From CAVTBX01 sp963733135 (GTDB lineage: Bacteria; Actinomycetota; Thermoleophilia; Gaiellales; Gaiellaceae), in the NCBI GenBank assembly GCA_963733135.1, contig CAVTBX010000007.1, positions 62,001-126,000 of the forward strand: a stretch of 64,000 nt of DNA. The letters are read 5' to 3'. Positions 7,775 through 16,266 of this stretch are shown piece after piece; position 1 is the first letter of the stretch, and every line of letters starts with the position of its first letter. Under the pieces are notes generated by a model that made no database searches, was not told where the DNA came from, and saw only the letters and a program-made list of their open reading frames with translations. Made by a program: the position numbers and the translations under genes.

Positions 7775-8863
7775 ATGCGAGACAGCTCAGGCAGCTACTT
7801 GGCAGTCCTCAAAGTCGTCGGCGTCGGCGGCGGAGGCTCGAATGCCGTGAACCGGATGGTGGACGCGGGCCTGAAAGGCGTCGAGTTCGTCGCGGTCAAC
7901 ACCGACGCGCAGGCGCTCCTGATGTGCGATGCCGACGTCAAGCTCCACATCGGTGCGCAGGCCACCCGCGGACTCGGGGCGGGCGCGAATCCCGAGGTTG
8001 GCGAGACCGCGGCGCTGGAGAGCCGGGACGAGATCAAGGAGGCCCTCAAGGGCGCCGACATGGTGTTCGTCACAGCGGGCGAGGGTGGCGGCACGGGAAC
8101 CGGGGGCGCGCCGGTCATCGCCGACATCGCGCGTGAGTTGGGCGCGCTGACGGTGGGAGTCGTCACGCGGCCCTTCAACTTCGAAGGCCGGAAGCGCGCG
8201 GAGCAGGCGCAGAAGGGCATCACCGAGCTGCGCGAAAAGGTCGACACGCTGATCATCATCCCGAACGATCGGCTGCTTCAGGTGGTCGGCAAGCAGACGT
8301 CGGTGATGGAGGCTTTCCGACTGGTCGACGACGTCCTGCGCCAGGGCGTCCAGGGGATCACGGATCTCATCACGATCCCCGGGCTCGTCAATCTCGATTT
8401 CGCAGACGTCCGGACGGTCATGCGCGACGCGGGCTCGGCTCTCATGGGCATCGGTGAAGCCGAGGGTGAGAACAGAGCCGCCGAGGCTGCACGGGCGGCC
8501 GTCTCGTCGCCTCTCCTCGAAAGGTCCGTCGAGGGCGCGACCGGGATCCTGCTGAACATCACTGGCGGCTCCGACATCGGCCTCTTCGAGGTCAACGAGG
8601 CAGCCGAGGTTGTGACGGGTGCGGCGGATCAGAACGCGAACGTGATCTTCGGCGCCGTGATCGACGACAACCTGGCGGGCAAGGTGCGGGTCACGGTGAT
8701 CGCGACGGGCTTCGATGCGAAGCTCAGGCGGGAGCGGCGCGACCGCGATCGCGATCGGGAGCCCGTGGCTCGGCCGGAAGGCGAGCGTCCACGCGAGTCC
8801 GGCGAGGGCTTCGACGTCCCGCGGGACGTCCTCGAAGTGCCGTCGTTCCTCCGCGAGCCCTAG
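7775..8863 (+). CDS. ftsZ: Cell division protein FtsZ
   Basis: FtsZ is the tubulin-like GTPase that forms the Z-ring. The sequence has VVGVGGGGSNAVNRM at the start, the tubulin signature GEGGGTGTGGAPV, NTDAQAL, and the T7 loop region NLDFADVRTVM with catalytic aspartates. A variable charged linker (rich in R, D and E) leads to the C-terminal peptide ending VPSFLREP, which in other Actinobacteria binds SepF. There is no ftsA here. Start ATG 7775 is preferred to GTG 7721 because the latter sits between the promoter hexamers. The product is about 362 residues, normal for the family. Confidence 0.96.
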   Translation: MRDSSGSYLAVLKVVGVGGGGSNAVNRMVDAGLKGVEFVAVNTDAQALLMCDADVKLHIGAQATRGLGAGANPEVGETAALESRDEIKEALKGADMVFVTAGEGGGTGTGGAPVIADIARELGALTVGVVTRPFNFEGRKRAEQAQKGITELREKVDTLIIIPNDRLLQVVGKQTSVMEAFRLVDDVLRQGVQGITDLITIPGLVNLDFADVRTVMRDAGSALMGIGEAEGENRAAEAARAAVSSPLLERSVEGATGILLNITGGSDIGLFEVNEAAEVVTGAADQNANVIFGAVIDDNLAGKVRVTVIATGFDAKLRRERRDRDRDREPVARPEGERPRESGEGFDVPRDVLEVPSFLREP

Positions 8864-8864
8864 C

Positions 8865-8910
8865 GGCCGGCCGATCCTTCACGCTCGTGACCGCTGTGGG
8901 CCGGTCGGCC
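8865..8910 (+). terminator. Possible stem-loop after ftsZ
   Basis: GGCCGGCCG (8865-8873) can pair with CGGTCGGCC (8902-8910), with one G-U pair, just after the ftsZ stop. A small CACG/CGTG hairpin lies in the loop. No run of T follows, so this is not a classic intrinsic terminator; it could protect the 3' end instead. Confidence 0.3.
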
Positions 8911-8942
8911 TGCGCATGTGTTGGTCTCGCGCGTCTGATTAC

Positions 8943-9020
8943 GGGTCCCGACCCTCCCCCTGCTCACGCGCGAGCGTACCGCGAAAAGGCGCGCGTGTGG
9001 GTCACGGGACTGTGCCGAAA
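8943..9020 (+). repeat. Dispersed two-hairpin element, copy B
   Basis: This copy lies between ftsZ and the tryptophanase-like gene. It starts with GGGTC-CC-GACCC, followed by CTCCCCCTGCT. Hairpin 1 pairs CACGCGCG (8965-8972) perfectly with CGCGCGTG (8990-8997) around the loop AGCGTACCGCGAAAAGG. Hairpin 2 is weaker here: CAC (9003-9005) with GTG (9012-9014), extended by G-C pairs across a bulge. The flank TGTGCCGAAA is shared with the copy at 15452. The rest of the 226-base gap holds nothing else I recognise. Confidence 0.75.
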
Positions 9021-9089
9021 GTGGAACAGCGCATCCTCGGCCTCCTAGCTCTCGCCGCACGCCCGGCCACGGCGCTGTAGAACGCTGCC

Positions 9090-10494
9090 GTGCGGCCGCC
9101 CAGGGAGCCCTTCCGGATCAAGATGGTGGAGCCGGTTCGTGCGACCACGCGCCGCGAGCGCGAACGGGCTCTCGACGTCGCCGGCTGGAATCCGTTCCAG
9201 CTCTCTGCGAGCGACGTCGAACTCGACCTGCTGACGGACAGCGGCACGGGGGCGATGAGCCAGGATCAGTGGGCGGCGCTCATGCGCGGGGACGAGTCCT
9301 ATGCAGGCTCACGGAGCTTCGAGCGGTTCCGGTACGCGGTGCAGGACGTTCTCGGGTTCCCGTACGTCGTCCCGACGCACCAGGGCCGCGGAGCCGAGAG
9401 CATCTTCTTCGGCGCGGTGATCGACCCGGGCGAGATCGTCCCGTCCAACGCCCACTTCGACACGACGCGCGCCCACATCGAGGTCCGCCGAGGCGTCGCG
9501 CTCGACCTGCCCGATACCCGAGGCGCTCGACCCGCGCGCCGACGTGCCGTTCAAGGGCGACATCGACCTCGAGGCGCTCGAGCGGCTGCTCGAGGGCGAA
9601 GACGGCTCACGTGTCTCGATCGTCATGCTGACGCTCACCAACAACGCGGGCGGCGGCCAACCCGTGTCGCTGGCGAATATCCGCGCGACGGCCGAGCTCG
9701 CGCGTCGCTTCCGGAAGAAGTTCGTCCTCGACATCGCGCGCTTCGCCGAGAACGCCTGGTTCATCAAAGAGCGTGAAGGCGGGCTGGCCGACACGTCGCT
9801 GCCGGACATCGTCCGGCGGACGATGGCCGACGCCGACGCGGTCCTCATGAGCGCAAAGAAGGACGCGATCGCGAACATCGGCGGGTTCGTCGCCGTGCGG
9901 GACGACGAGGAGTTCTTCCGCCGGCTCCAAGCGCGCGGGATCGTCTTCGAGGGCTTTCCGACGTACGGCGGTCTCGCGGGTCGCGACCTCGAGGCGATCG
10001 CAGCCGGGCTCCGCGAGGTACTCGACGAGGAGTACCTCCGTTTCCGGATCGAGCAGGTCGCGTACCTCGGTCACATGCTCGAGAGCGCCGGGGCCTCGGT
10101 GCTACGGCCGTTCGGCGGGCACGCCGTCTACCTGGATGCGGGCACCATGCTGCCCGACATGCCGCCGGAGCAGTTCTCTGCCCAGGCGCTCACTTGCGCC
10201 CTGTACCTCGCCGGCGGCGTCCGTGCTGTCGAGATCGGCTCGGTCATGGCCGGCCGCGACCCCGGGACGGGAGAGAACCGTCACCCTCCGCTCGAGCTCG
10301 TACGGCTTGCGGTGCCGCGCCGCGTCTACACGAGCCGCCAACTGGAGCTCGCCGCCGACGCCGCCGCTGAGGTCGTCGCCGACCGAGACGCAGTTCGGGG
10401 TCTCGAGATCGTCTCCGAGGCTCCGGTCTTGCGCCACTTCACCGCGCGTTTCCGACCCGTACCGGCCCCGCCCCTCGCCGACGAGAGCAACTAG
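9090..10494 (+). pseudogene. Tryptophanase/tyrosine phenol-lyase-like gene with a frameshift
   Basis: Two overlapping frames together encode one PLP-dependent beta-eliminating lyase of about 467 residues. Frame 1 (from GTG 9090) gives LLTDSGTGAMS and PTHQGRGAE, then breaks after VALDLP near 9512. Frame 2 continues with IPEALDP, PFKGDIDLEALE, LTNNAGGGQP, the PLP-lysine motif MSAKKD-x3-NIGG and GFPTYGGLAGRDLEA to the stop at 10494. Removing one base (the G at 9513) restores a continuous protein. The enzymes split tryptophan or tyrosine to indole or phenol, pyruvate and ammonia; which substrate applies cannot be told. The break is either a recent mutation or a sequencing error, because both halves are otherwise well conserved. 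Confidence 0.8.
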
Positions 10495-10497
10495 GAT
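10492..10497 (+). promoter_or_regulatory. -10 hexamer TAGGAT, leaderless-type gcvT promoter
   Basis: TAGGAT overlaps the stop codon of the preceding gene and lies 8 bases before the gcvT GTG, so the transcript would begin at or next to the start codon. Confidence 0.45.
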
Positions 10498-10505
10498 CCG
10501 GCCCG

Positions 10506-11534
10506 GTGCAGACCCTCCGGCGCACGCCTCTCTATGAGCGCCACGCCGCTCTCGGCGCGCGCCTCGTCCCCTTCGCGGGCTGGGAGATGCCCGTCCAGTA
10601 CACGTCCATCACGGAAGAGCACCGCACCGTCCGCGAGTCTGCCGGCGTCTTCGACGTGTCACACATGGGCCAGCTCGAGGCCCGAGGCGACGGCGCCCGC
10701 GACTACCTCCAAGACCGTCTCTCGAACGACCTCGACCGGATCGAGGCGGGCGGCGCCCAGTACACCCTCCTGACCAACGAGGCAGGGGGCATCGTCGACG
10801 ACCTGATCGCCTATCGCCGCTCTGACGACGACTATCTGCTGGTCGTGAACGCCTCGAACGTCGATGCCGACCACCAGGCTCTCGACCAGACCGATGACGT
10901 CTCGGACCGCTACGCCCTCCTGGCCGTACAGGGCCCGAAGGCGCTCGACCTGCTCGGGATCGAGCTCGACCCGTTCACCTTCCGGGAAGACGAAGTACTA
11001 GGCGTCCGTTGTCTCGTCGCAGGCACCGGCTACACCGGTGAACGCGGCTGCGAGCTCGGGTGCGCCCCGGAAGACGGAGTGCGCCTGTGGGACGCGATCG
11101 TCGAGCGCGGCGTCACTCCGTGCGGGCTCGGCGCCCGCGACACACTGCGCCTCGAGGCGTGCTACCCGCTCCACGGCAACGACATCACGCCCGACCGGAC
11201 GCCGATCGAGGCCGGGCTCGGCTGGGCCTGCGCTCTCGACAAGGATTTCACCGGCGTCGACGTCCTCCGGAAGCAGAAAGAGATGGGGCCGTCCGAGCGA
11301 CTGGTGGCGTTCGTGATGGACGACAAGGGGATCCCGCGGCAGGGCATGGCGATCGCCGAGGGCGGGCAGGTGACCTCGGGATCGCTGTCGCCCCTCCTCG
11401 GCATCGGAATCGGTCTCGCCTACGTGTCGGCGGGCCGCGCCGAGCCGGAGAGCGAGCTCACCGTCGATCTCCGCGGCAGGCCGAGGAAGGCGCATATCGT
11501 GAAGAAGCCGTTCTACAAACGAGAGGGGAGCTAG
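10506..11534 (+). CDS. gcvT: Aminomethyltransferase GcvT (glycine cleavage T protein)
   Basis: GcvT takes the aminomethyl group from lipoyl-GcvH and forms 5,10-methylene-tetrahydrofolate and ammonia. The 342-residue product has LRRTPLYERHAALGARLVPFAGWEMPVQY at its start (quoted in part: FAGWEMPVQY), FDVSHMGQ, GYTGERGCEL and a C-terminal barrel domain ending in KKPFYKR. These are all hallmarks of the family. It starts with GTG 10506 and its TAG abuts the gcvH ATG with no gap. The four gcv genes are contiguous, so the full glycine-splitting part of the system, apart from the shared L protein, is encoded here. Confidence 0.96.
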   Translation: MQTLRRTPLYERHAALGARLVPFAGWEMPVQYTSITEEHRTVRESAGVFDVSHMGQLEARGDGARDYLQDRLSNDLDRIEAGGAQYTLLTNEAGGIVDDLIAYRRSDDDYLLVVNASNVDADHQALDQTDDVSDRYALLAVQGPKALDLLGIELDPFTFREDEVLGVRCLVAGTGYTGERGCELGCAPEDGVRLWDAIVERGVTPCGLGARDTLRLEACYPLHGNDITPDRTPIEAGLGWACALDKDFTGVDVLRKQKEMGPSERLVAFVMDDKGIPRQGMAIAEGGQVTSGSLSPLLGIGIGLAYVSAGRAEPESELTVDLRGRPRKAHIVKKPFYKREGS

Positions 11535-11930
11535 ATGGCGGCGGAGGAGAGCTACCCGGACGATCTCCGGTACCACAAGGAACACGACTGGGTTCGGGTG
11601 GACGGGGAGACCGCCGTCCTCGGGATCACGTGGTACGCGCAGGACGCGCTCGGCGAGATCGTCCACTACGAGGCTCCCGAGCCGGGCAGTCCCCTCGCGC
11701 GGGACGAAAGCTACGGGGAGGTCGAGTCCGTGAAGGCAGTCTCAGACCTGATCTCGCCCGTCACAGGTGAGGTGGTCGAGGTCAACCAGGCGGTTGCCGA
11801 CGAGCCGGAGAAGGTGAACGACGACCCGTACGGCGACGGTTGGCTCGTCAAGGTCGCTCTCTCGGACACGTCCGAGCTCGACGGCCTCATGGACGCCGTC
11901 GCCTATCGCGAGCTCCTGGAGAAGGCGTAG
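11535..11930 (+). CDS. gcvH: Glycine cleavage H protein GcvH
   Basis: GcvH is the small lipoyl carrier that shuttles the aminomethyl group from GcvP to GcvT. The 131-residue protein has the family core HDWVRVDG, GITWYAQDALG and the lipoylation site GEVESVKAVSD, with the lysine at about residue 67. PYGDGWLVKV near the end is also conserved. Start ATG 11535 follows the gcvT stop directly, so translation is likely coupled. Normal length. Confidence 0.96.
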   Translation: MAAEESYPDDLRYHKEHDWVRVDGETAVLGITWYAQDALGEIVHYEAPEPGSPLARDESYGEVESVKAVSDLISPVTGEVVEVNQAVADEPEKVNDDPYGDGWLVKVALSDTSELDGLMDAVAYRELLEKA

Positions 11931-11958
11931 GGACGAGCCCGGCCCTGCTCAGCTTGCG

Positions 11959-13296
11959 ATGACCCACCCTTTTCTCTCTCTGACCGACGACGACCGTGAC
12001 TCGATGCTTGAGGCGATCGGCGTCGCAACGGTCGACGAGCTCTTCCAGGACATCCCGAAAGGCGTCCGGCTCGGCCGCGAGCTCGATCTCGACCCGGCGC
12101 TCTCCGAGGTCGAGGTCGTCGAGCACCTGAGCGAGCTCGCGGCTCGGAACACGCCCGCGAGCGCCGAGCTCTCGTTCCTCGGCGCCGGTATGTACGACCA
12201 CTACGTGCCGGCGCTCGTCGACGCGATCCTGTCGCGCGGCGAGTTCCTCACCGCGTACACGCCCTACCAGCCCGAGATGAGCCAGGGCGTCCTCCAGGCG
12301 ATCTTCGAGTATCAGACCGTGATCTGCGAGCTGACCGGGATGGACGTGTCGAACGCGTCCGGCTATGACGGCCCGTCGGTCGCCGCGGACGCCTGCTACA
12401 TGGCGAAGCACGTCACCGGCCGCTCGAAGGTCGTGCTCGCCGAGACGCTCAACCCGCAGGTGCGCCAGGTCGTGAAGACCTACGCGCCGGGCTTCGGCCT
12501 CGACGTCGTGGAGGTGGCGCCGAGCGAGGGTGTCACTGAACCTGAGGCTGTGCGAGAGGCGGCCGAGGACGCGGCCTGCGTTCTCTTCGGCCAGCCGAAC
12601 TTCTTCGGCTGTCTGGAGGATGCCCCGGCTCTCGCCGCTGCTGCGAACGATGCCGGCGCGCTGCCCGTCGCGCACGTCGACCCGCTCTCGCTCGGTGTGC
12701 TCGAAGCGCCGGGAGACTACGGCTGCGCCATCGCGATCGGGGAGGGCCAAGGTGCCGGGAACTACCTCTCGTTCGGAGGCCCGCACTACGGATTCCTGGC
12801 CGCGAAACAGGACTACATCCGCCGCATGCCGGGCCGGATCATCGGCGAGACGACCGACCTGGACGGCGAGCGCGGGTTCGTCCTAACGCTCCAGACGCGC
12901 GAGCAGCACATCCGGAGGGAGAAGGCCACACACAACATCACGACGAACCAGACGCTCCTCGCGATCGCCGGCCTCGTCTACCTGTCCTGGCTCGGCCCGC
13001 AAGGGCTTCGCGAGCTGGGCGAGACCTGCATGAGCCTTACCGGGTATGCACGTGACCGGCTCGAGCTCCCGGTCGCGTTTCCCGAGCGGACGAGCTTCAA
13101 GGAGTTCGTCGTCCGGGTCGGAGGGAACGCGAAGGATGTCGTCCAGGCCGCGCGCGAGCAGGGCGTGCATCCGGGCTATCCACTCGGGCGAGATTACGAG
13201 GGCATGGACGACGCGCTGCTCGTCTGCGTGACGGAGAAGCGAAGTCCGGACGACATCGACCGTCTCGCCGAGGTGCTGGCGGAGGTCGCGGAGTGA
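11959..13296 (+). CDS. gcvPA: Glycine dehydrogenase (decarboxylating) subunit 1, GcvPA
   Basis: GcvPA is the N-terminal half of the P protein, which in this organism is split into two genes. Together the subunits decarboxylate glycine using PLP. The 445-residue product has FLGAGMYDHYVPALVD, TAYTPYQPEMSQG, NASGYDG and GEGQGAGNYLSFGGPH. The pattern matches bacterial subunit 1 of the two-gene form. It starts with ATG 11959, 28 bases after gcvH, and overlaps the gcvPB start by 4 bases (GTGA). Confidence 0.95.
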   Translation: MTHPFLSLTDDDRDSMLEAIGVATVDELFQDIPKGVRLGRELDLDPALSEVEVVEHLSELAARNTPASAELSFLGAGMYDHYVPALVDAILSRGEFLTAYTPYQPEMSQGVLQAIFEYQTVICELTGMDVSNASGYDGPSVAADACYMAKHVTGRSKVVLAETLNPQVRQVVKTYAPGFGLDVVEVAPSEGVTEPEAVREAAEDAACVLFGQPNFFGCLEDAPALAAAANDAGALPVAHVDPLSLGVLEAPGDYGCAIAIGEGQGAGNYLSFGGPHYGFLAAKQDYIRRMPGRIIGETTDLDGERGFVLTLQTREQHIRREKATHNITTNQTLLAIAGLVYLSWLGPQGLRELGETCMSLTGYARDRLELPVAFPERTSFKEFVVRVGGNAKDVVQAAREQGVHPGYPLGRDYEGMDDALLVCVTEKRSPDDIDRLAEVLAEVAE

Positions 13297-14792
13297 AGCT
13301 GATCTTCGAGAAATCGCGACCCGGCCGCCGCGCCTCCACGCTCCCGGCCTACGACCTGCCCGCGGCTGAGATCCCTGAGGCTCTCGCGCGCGAACGTCCC
13401 CCGCGCCTTCCCGAGCTCGCCGAGCCCGAGATCGTCCGGCATTTCTCTGCGCTCGCCGCGCGCACGTTCGGCGTCGACACGGGCTTCTACCCGCTCGGCT
13501 CCTGCACGATGAAGCACAACCCACGGGTCAACGAGCGCCTCGTGATGCTCCCCGGCTTCCGCGACCTCCATCCGCTTCAGGAGGAGGACGGCGCCCAGGG
13601 CGCGCTCGAGCTCATGTGGCGGCTCCAGGAGATCCTCGCGGAGATCGTGGGTCTCGACGCGGTGTCGCTCCAGCCCGCGGCCGGCTCCCAGGGTGAGGTG
13701 ACCGGGCTCATGCTCATGCGCGCGTACTTCGCCGACCGCGGCGAGGGCGCGCAGCGGAAGAACGTCTTCGTCGCCGACACGGCGCACGGCACGAACCCGG
13801 CCAGCGTGACGATGGCCGGCTACACGCTCCAGAAGGTCGGAACGGACGAGCGCGGGAATCTCGACCTCGACGTCCTCCGGGAGAAGGTGAACGAGGAGAC
13901 GGCGGGCCTCATGCTGACGAACCCGTCCACGCTCGGACTCTTCGACGAGCACATCGAGGAGGTCGCGCAGATCTTCCACGACGCGGGCGCGCTTCTCTAC
14001 TACGACGGCGCCAACCTGAACGCGGTCTGCGGCATCTCCCGGCCCGGGGACATGGGCTTCGACATCGTCCACTACAACCTCCACAAGACGTTCTCGCAGC
14101 CTCATGGGGGTGGTGGCCCCGGTGGTGGCCCCGTGGCGGTCCGAGACGTTCTCGAGCCCTTCCTGCCCGTGCCGGCGATCGTGCGCGACGGCGACGAGTT
14201 CAGCCTCGACTACGACCGCCCGAAGACGATCGGCAAGGTGCGCGGGCTCCTCGGGCCGTTCGGCGTCTTCGTACGCTCGTACGCCTTCATCCGGATGTAC
14301 GGGCCGCGCCTGCGCGAGATGTCAGAGGCTGCCGTCCTGAACGCGAACTACGTGCTGGCGCGCCTGAAGGACGACTACGACCTTCCGTTCGACCGGCTGT
14401 GCATGCACGAGTTCGTGCTCTCGGCGCGGAACCTGAAGCGGGAGCACGGCGTGAGTGCGCTCGACATCGCGAAGCGTCTCATGGACTACGACTTTCATCC
14501 GCCGACGATCTATTTCCCGCTCATCGTCCCGGAGGCGCTCATGGTCGAGCCCACCGAGACGGAGGCGAAGGAGACGCTCGACGCGTTCGTGGACGCGATG
14601 CGCGCAATCGCGCGCGAGGCCGGGGAGGACGCCGACATCGTCAAGAGCGCGCCGCATGACCGTCCCGTGAAGCGGCTCGACGAGGTCAAGGCCGCCAAGC
14701 GGGCGATCGTGAAGTTCGGATTCGATGAGCATCCCGACCTGTCCGGCATTCCGTCGCAGGGCGAGGCTGTCGAGGCACAGAAGGGCGCCTAG
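13293..14792 (+). CDS. gcvPB: Glycine dehydrogenase (decarboxylating) subunit 2, GcvPB
   Basis: GcvPB is the PLP-carrying half of the split P protein. Key segments are FYPLGSCTMKHNPR, LQPAAGSQGE, AHGTNPASVTM, and HYNLHKTFSQPHGGGGPG, in which the lysine near residue 265 should hold PLP. The C-terminal region has FVLSARNLK and DYDFHPPTIYFPL, typical of the family. The 499-residue length is normal. GTG 13293 overlaps the gcvPA stop (GTGA), so the two halves are made together, as expected of an obligate complex. Confidence 0.96.
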   Translation: MKLIFEKSRPGRRASTLPAYDLPAAEIPEALARERPPRLPELAEPEIVRHFSALAARTFGVDTGFYPLGSCTMKHNPRVNERLVMLPGFRDLHPLQEEDGAQGALELMWRLQEILAEIVGLDAVSLQPAAGSQGEVTGLMLMRAYFADRGEGAQRKNVFVADTAHGTNPASVTMAGYTLQKVGTDERGNLDLDVLREKVNEETAGLMLTNPSTLGLFDEHIEEVAQIFHDAGALLYYDGANLNAVCGISRPGDMGFDIVHYNLHKTFSQPHGGGGPGGGPVAVRDVLEPFLPVPAIVRDGDEFSLDYDRPKTIGKVRGLLGPFGVFVRSYAFIRMYGPRLREMSEAAVLNANYVLARLKDDYDLPFDRLCMHEFVLSARNLKREHGVSALDIAKRLMDYDFHPPTIYFPLIVPEALMVEPTETEAKETLDAFVDAMRAIAREAGEDADIVKSAPHDRPVKRLDEVKAAKRAIVKFGFDEHPDLSGIPSQGEAVEAQKGA

Positions 14793-14793
14793 C

Positions 14794-15393
14794 GTGGCCG
14801 TGCGGCGGTTGGCGATCATCCATCGCTGGAGCGGCTCGCCGGAAGCCGACTGGTACCCGTGGCTCTGCGACGAGCTTCGGTCGCTCGAGCCGCCGCCGTT
14901 CGACGAGATCGCGGTGCCGGCGATGCCCGAGCCTGACCGGCCCGACCCGGAAGCGTGGGTGCCGGCGGTCGCCGACTGGCTGGGGCGCGACTCAGCCAAG
15001 CTCGCGGGCACCGCTGTCGTCGGTCACAGCGTGGGCTGCCAGGCGGTCGTCCGAGCGCTTGCGACCCTCCCGGCCGCGACGCCGGTCGCCGGGGCGTTGC
15101 TCGTCGCGCCCTGGCTTCGGCTCGACGAGGCCGAGCGGGACGAGACGAGCGCTCTCTGGGAGGAGTCGTCGTTCGACGAGCGCTGGGCCGGGGAGGCTGC
15201 CGGGCGCCTCGTCGCCCTCGTGTCCGACAACGACCCGTTTACGAGCGACTGGGTGGCGAACGCCGACGCGTGGCGCGAGCGGCTCGGGGCCGAGGTCGTC
15301 CTCGAGCCCGGGGCAGGGCACTTCGAGCGCGCCGAGGAGCCGCGGATACTGGAGCTCATCCGATCCAGGTTCGTGGCTCCCGAGTCGGAGTAG
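14794..15393 (+). CDS. RBBP9/YdeN-type alpha/beta hydrolase
   Basis: The 199-residue product resembles the small serine hydrolases of the RBBP9/YdeN group. It has WSGSPEADWYPWL at the start, the nucleophile elbow GHSVGCQAVV with the probable catalytic serine, an aspartate region SDNDPFT, and a final GAGHFE with the probable catalytic histidine. No signal peptide is present, so it should act in the cytoplasm. The substrate is unknown. GTG 14794 is chosen because it lies just after the gcvPB stop, while longer frames run inside gcvPB. It may be read through from the gcv operon. Confidence 0.8.
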   Translation: MAVRRLAIIHRWSGSPEADWYPWLCDELRSLEPPPFDEIAVPAMPEPDRPDPEAWVPAVADWLGRDSAKLAGTAVVGHSVGCQAVVRALATLPAATPVAGALLVAPWLRLDEAERDETSALWEESSFDERWAGEAAGRLVALVSDNDPFTSDWVANADAWRERLGAEVVLEPGAGHFERAEEPRILELIRSRFVAPESE

Positions 15394-15451
15394 CGGCTGG
15401 GAGTCGTTGACCTGCGCGGGCCGTACGACGATGGCGGCTCTGCGGTTGTTG

Positions 15452-15533
15452 CAGTTTCGGCACATCTCTGTGCACCACACGCGCGCATTTCGGCGGTACG
15501 CTTGGGCGCAGGCAGGGGGGAGGGTCGGGACCC
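15452..15533 (-). repeat. Dispersed two-hairpin element, copy C (reversed)
   Basis: This copy lies in the opposite orientation between the hydrolase and the glutathione transferase. Read on the minus strand it has GGGTCCCGACCC (15522-15533), a C-run, the loop AAGCGTACCGCCGAAA, then GTGTGG and a hairpin GCACA-gaga-TGTGC (15460-15473). The hairpin 1 stem is weaker here (GCGC/GCGC). The tail TGTGCCGAAAC matches copy B. On the plus strand the loop reads TACGCT (15497-15502) and points towards the transferase gene. The remainder of the 238-base gap shows nothing else. Confidence 0.75.
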
Positions 15534-15617
15534 GAGTATCACGCGCGCGTAACTCTGTCCTTCCGCGGGCCGCTTAGCACCGGCGGCATGGCCTGGCTCT
15601 CGCGGCCAGGGCTTCGG

Positions 15618-15623
15618 TAGCCT
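15618..15623 (+). promoter_or_regulatory. -10 hexamer TAGCCT, leaderless-type promoter
   Basis: TAGCCT lies 8 bases before the GTG at 15632, the spacing expected for a transcript that begins at the start codon. Confidence 0.5.
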
Positions 15624-15631
15624 CACGCGCC

Positions 15632-16249
15632 GTGCGGCTCTACCGCATCCCTTTCTCGACCAACGTCGAGCGCGTTGCGCTCGCGCTCGCCTACAAGGGG
15701 CTCGACGCGGAGCCTGTCGAGATCGATCCCGGCGACCGCCGGCCGGTGGTGGCTGCGAGCGGTCAGGAGCTCGTGCCGGTTCTCGAGGACGAAGGGCGGA
15801 TCGTCTCCGACTCCACGCAAATCCTCGAGTACCTCGAGGAGCGCTACCCCGACCCGGCGCTCTACCCGCGCGAGCCGGCTCGGCGCGCCGAGTGCGTGAT
15901 CTTCGTCGATTGGTTCAACCGTGTGTGGAAGGTCGCTCCGAACGCGATCGACGCCGAGTTTCGCCAGATGAACCCGGACGCGGCGCGCATCGCCACCCTC
16001 GGCGCGGAGCTCGCGGGGTCGCTCGATGTCTTCGAGTCACTTCTCGCCGAGCGCGAGTACCTGCTCGGCGAGTTCTCCGCGGCCGACGTCGCCGCCTTTC
16101 CGTTCCTGAAGTACGCCCTCCTCCACGATCCCGAGGACGACGAGGCCTTCCACCGGATCCTGGTCGAGAATCTCCCGCTCGGCGTAGGGCACCCACGTGT
16201 GGCGGCCTGGATCCGGCGCATGGACGAGCGACCGCGCGTGCCTGCCTAG
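15632..16249 (+). CDS. Glutathione S-transferase-like protein
   Basis: The 205-residue protein has the thioredoxin-like N-terminal domain of glutathione transferases (MRLYRIPFSTNVERVALAL, then VPVLEDEGRIVSDSTQILEYLEERYP) and an all-helical C-terminal domain with the N-capping region FSAADVAAFPFL. The ES/SDS turn that binds the glutamyl part of glutathione is seen as SDST. Most Actinobacteria lack glutathione, so the true thiol partner is uncertain; related proteins can act as dehalogenases or isomerases. GTG 15632 follows a -10 hexamer closely. It converges on the next gene with 17 bases between them. Confidence 0.85.
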   Translation: MRLYRIPFSTNVERVALALAYKGLDAEPVEIDPGDRRPVVAASGQELVPVLEDEGRIVSDSTQILEYLEERYPDPALYPREPARRAECVIFVDWFNRVWKVAPNAIDAEFRQMNPDAARIATLGAELAGSLDVFESLLAEREYLLGEFSAADVAAFPFLKYALLHDPEDDEAFHRILVENLPLGVGHPRVAAWIRRMDERPRVPA

Positions 16250-16266
16250 ATCGCAGGCGACCTTGC

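Noticed and set aside
9490..9560. Programmed ribosomal frameshift in the tryptophanase-like gene
   Set aside because: No slippery run or stem-loop was seen at 9513, and the family is not known for recoding; a plain insertion is simpler.
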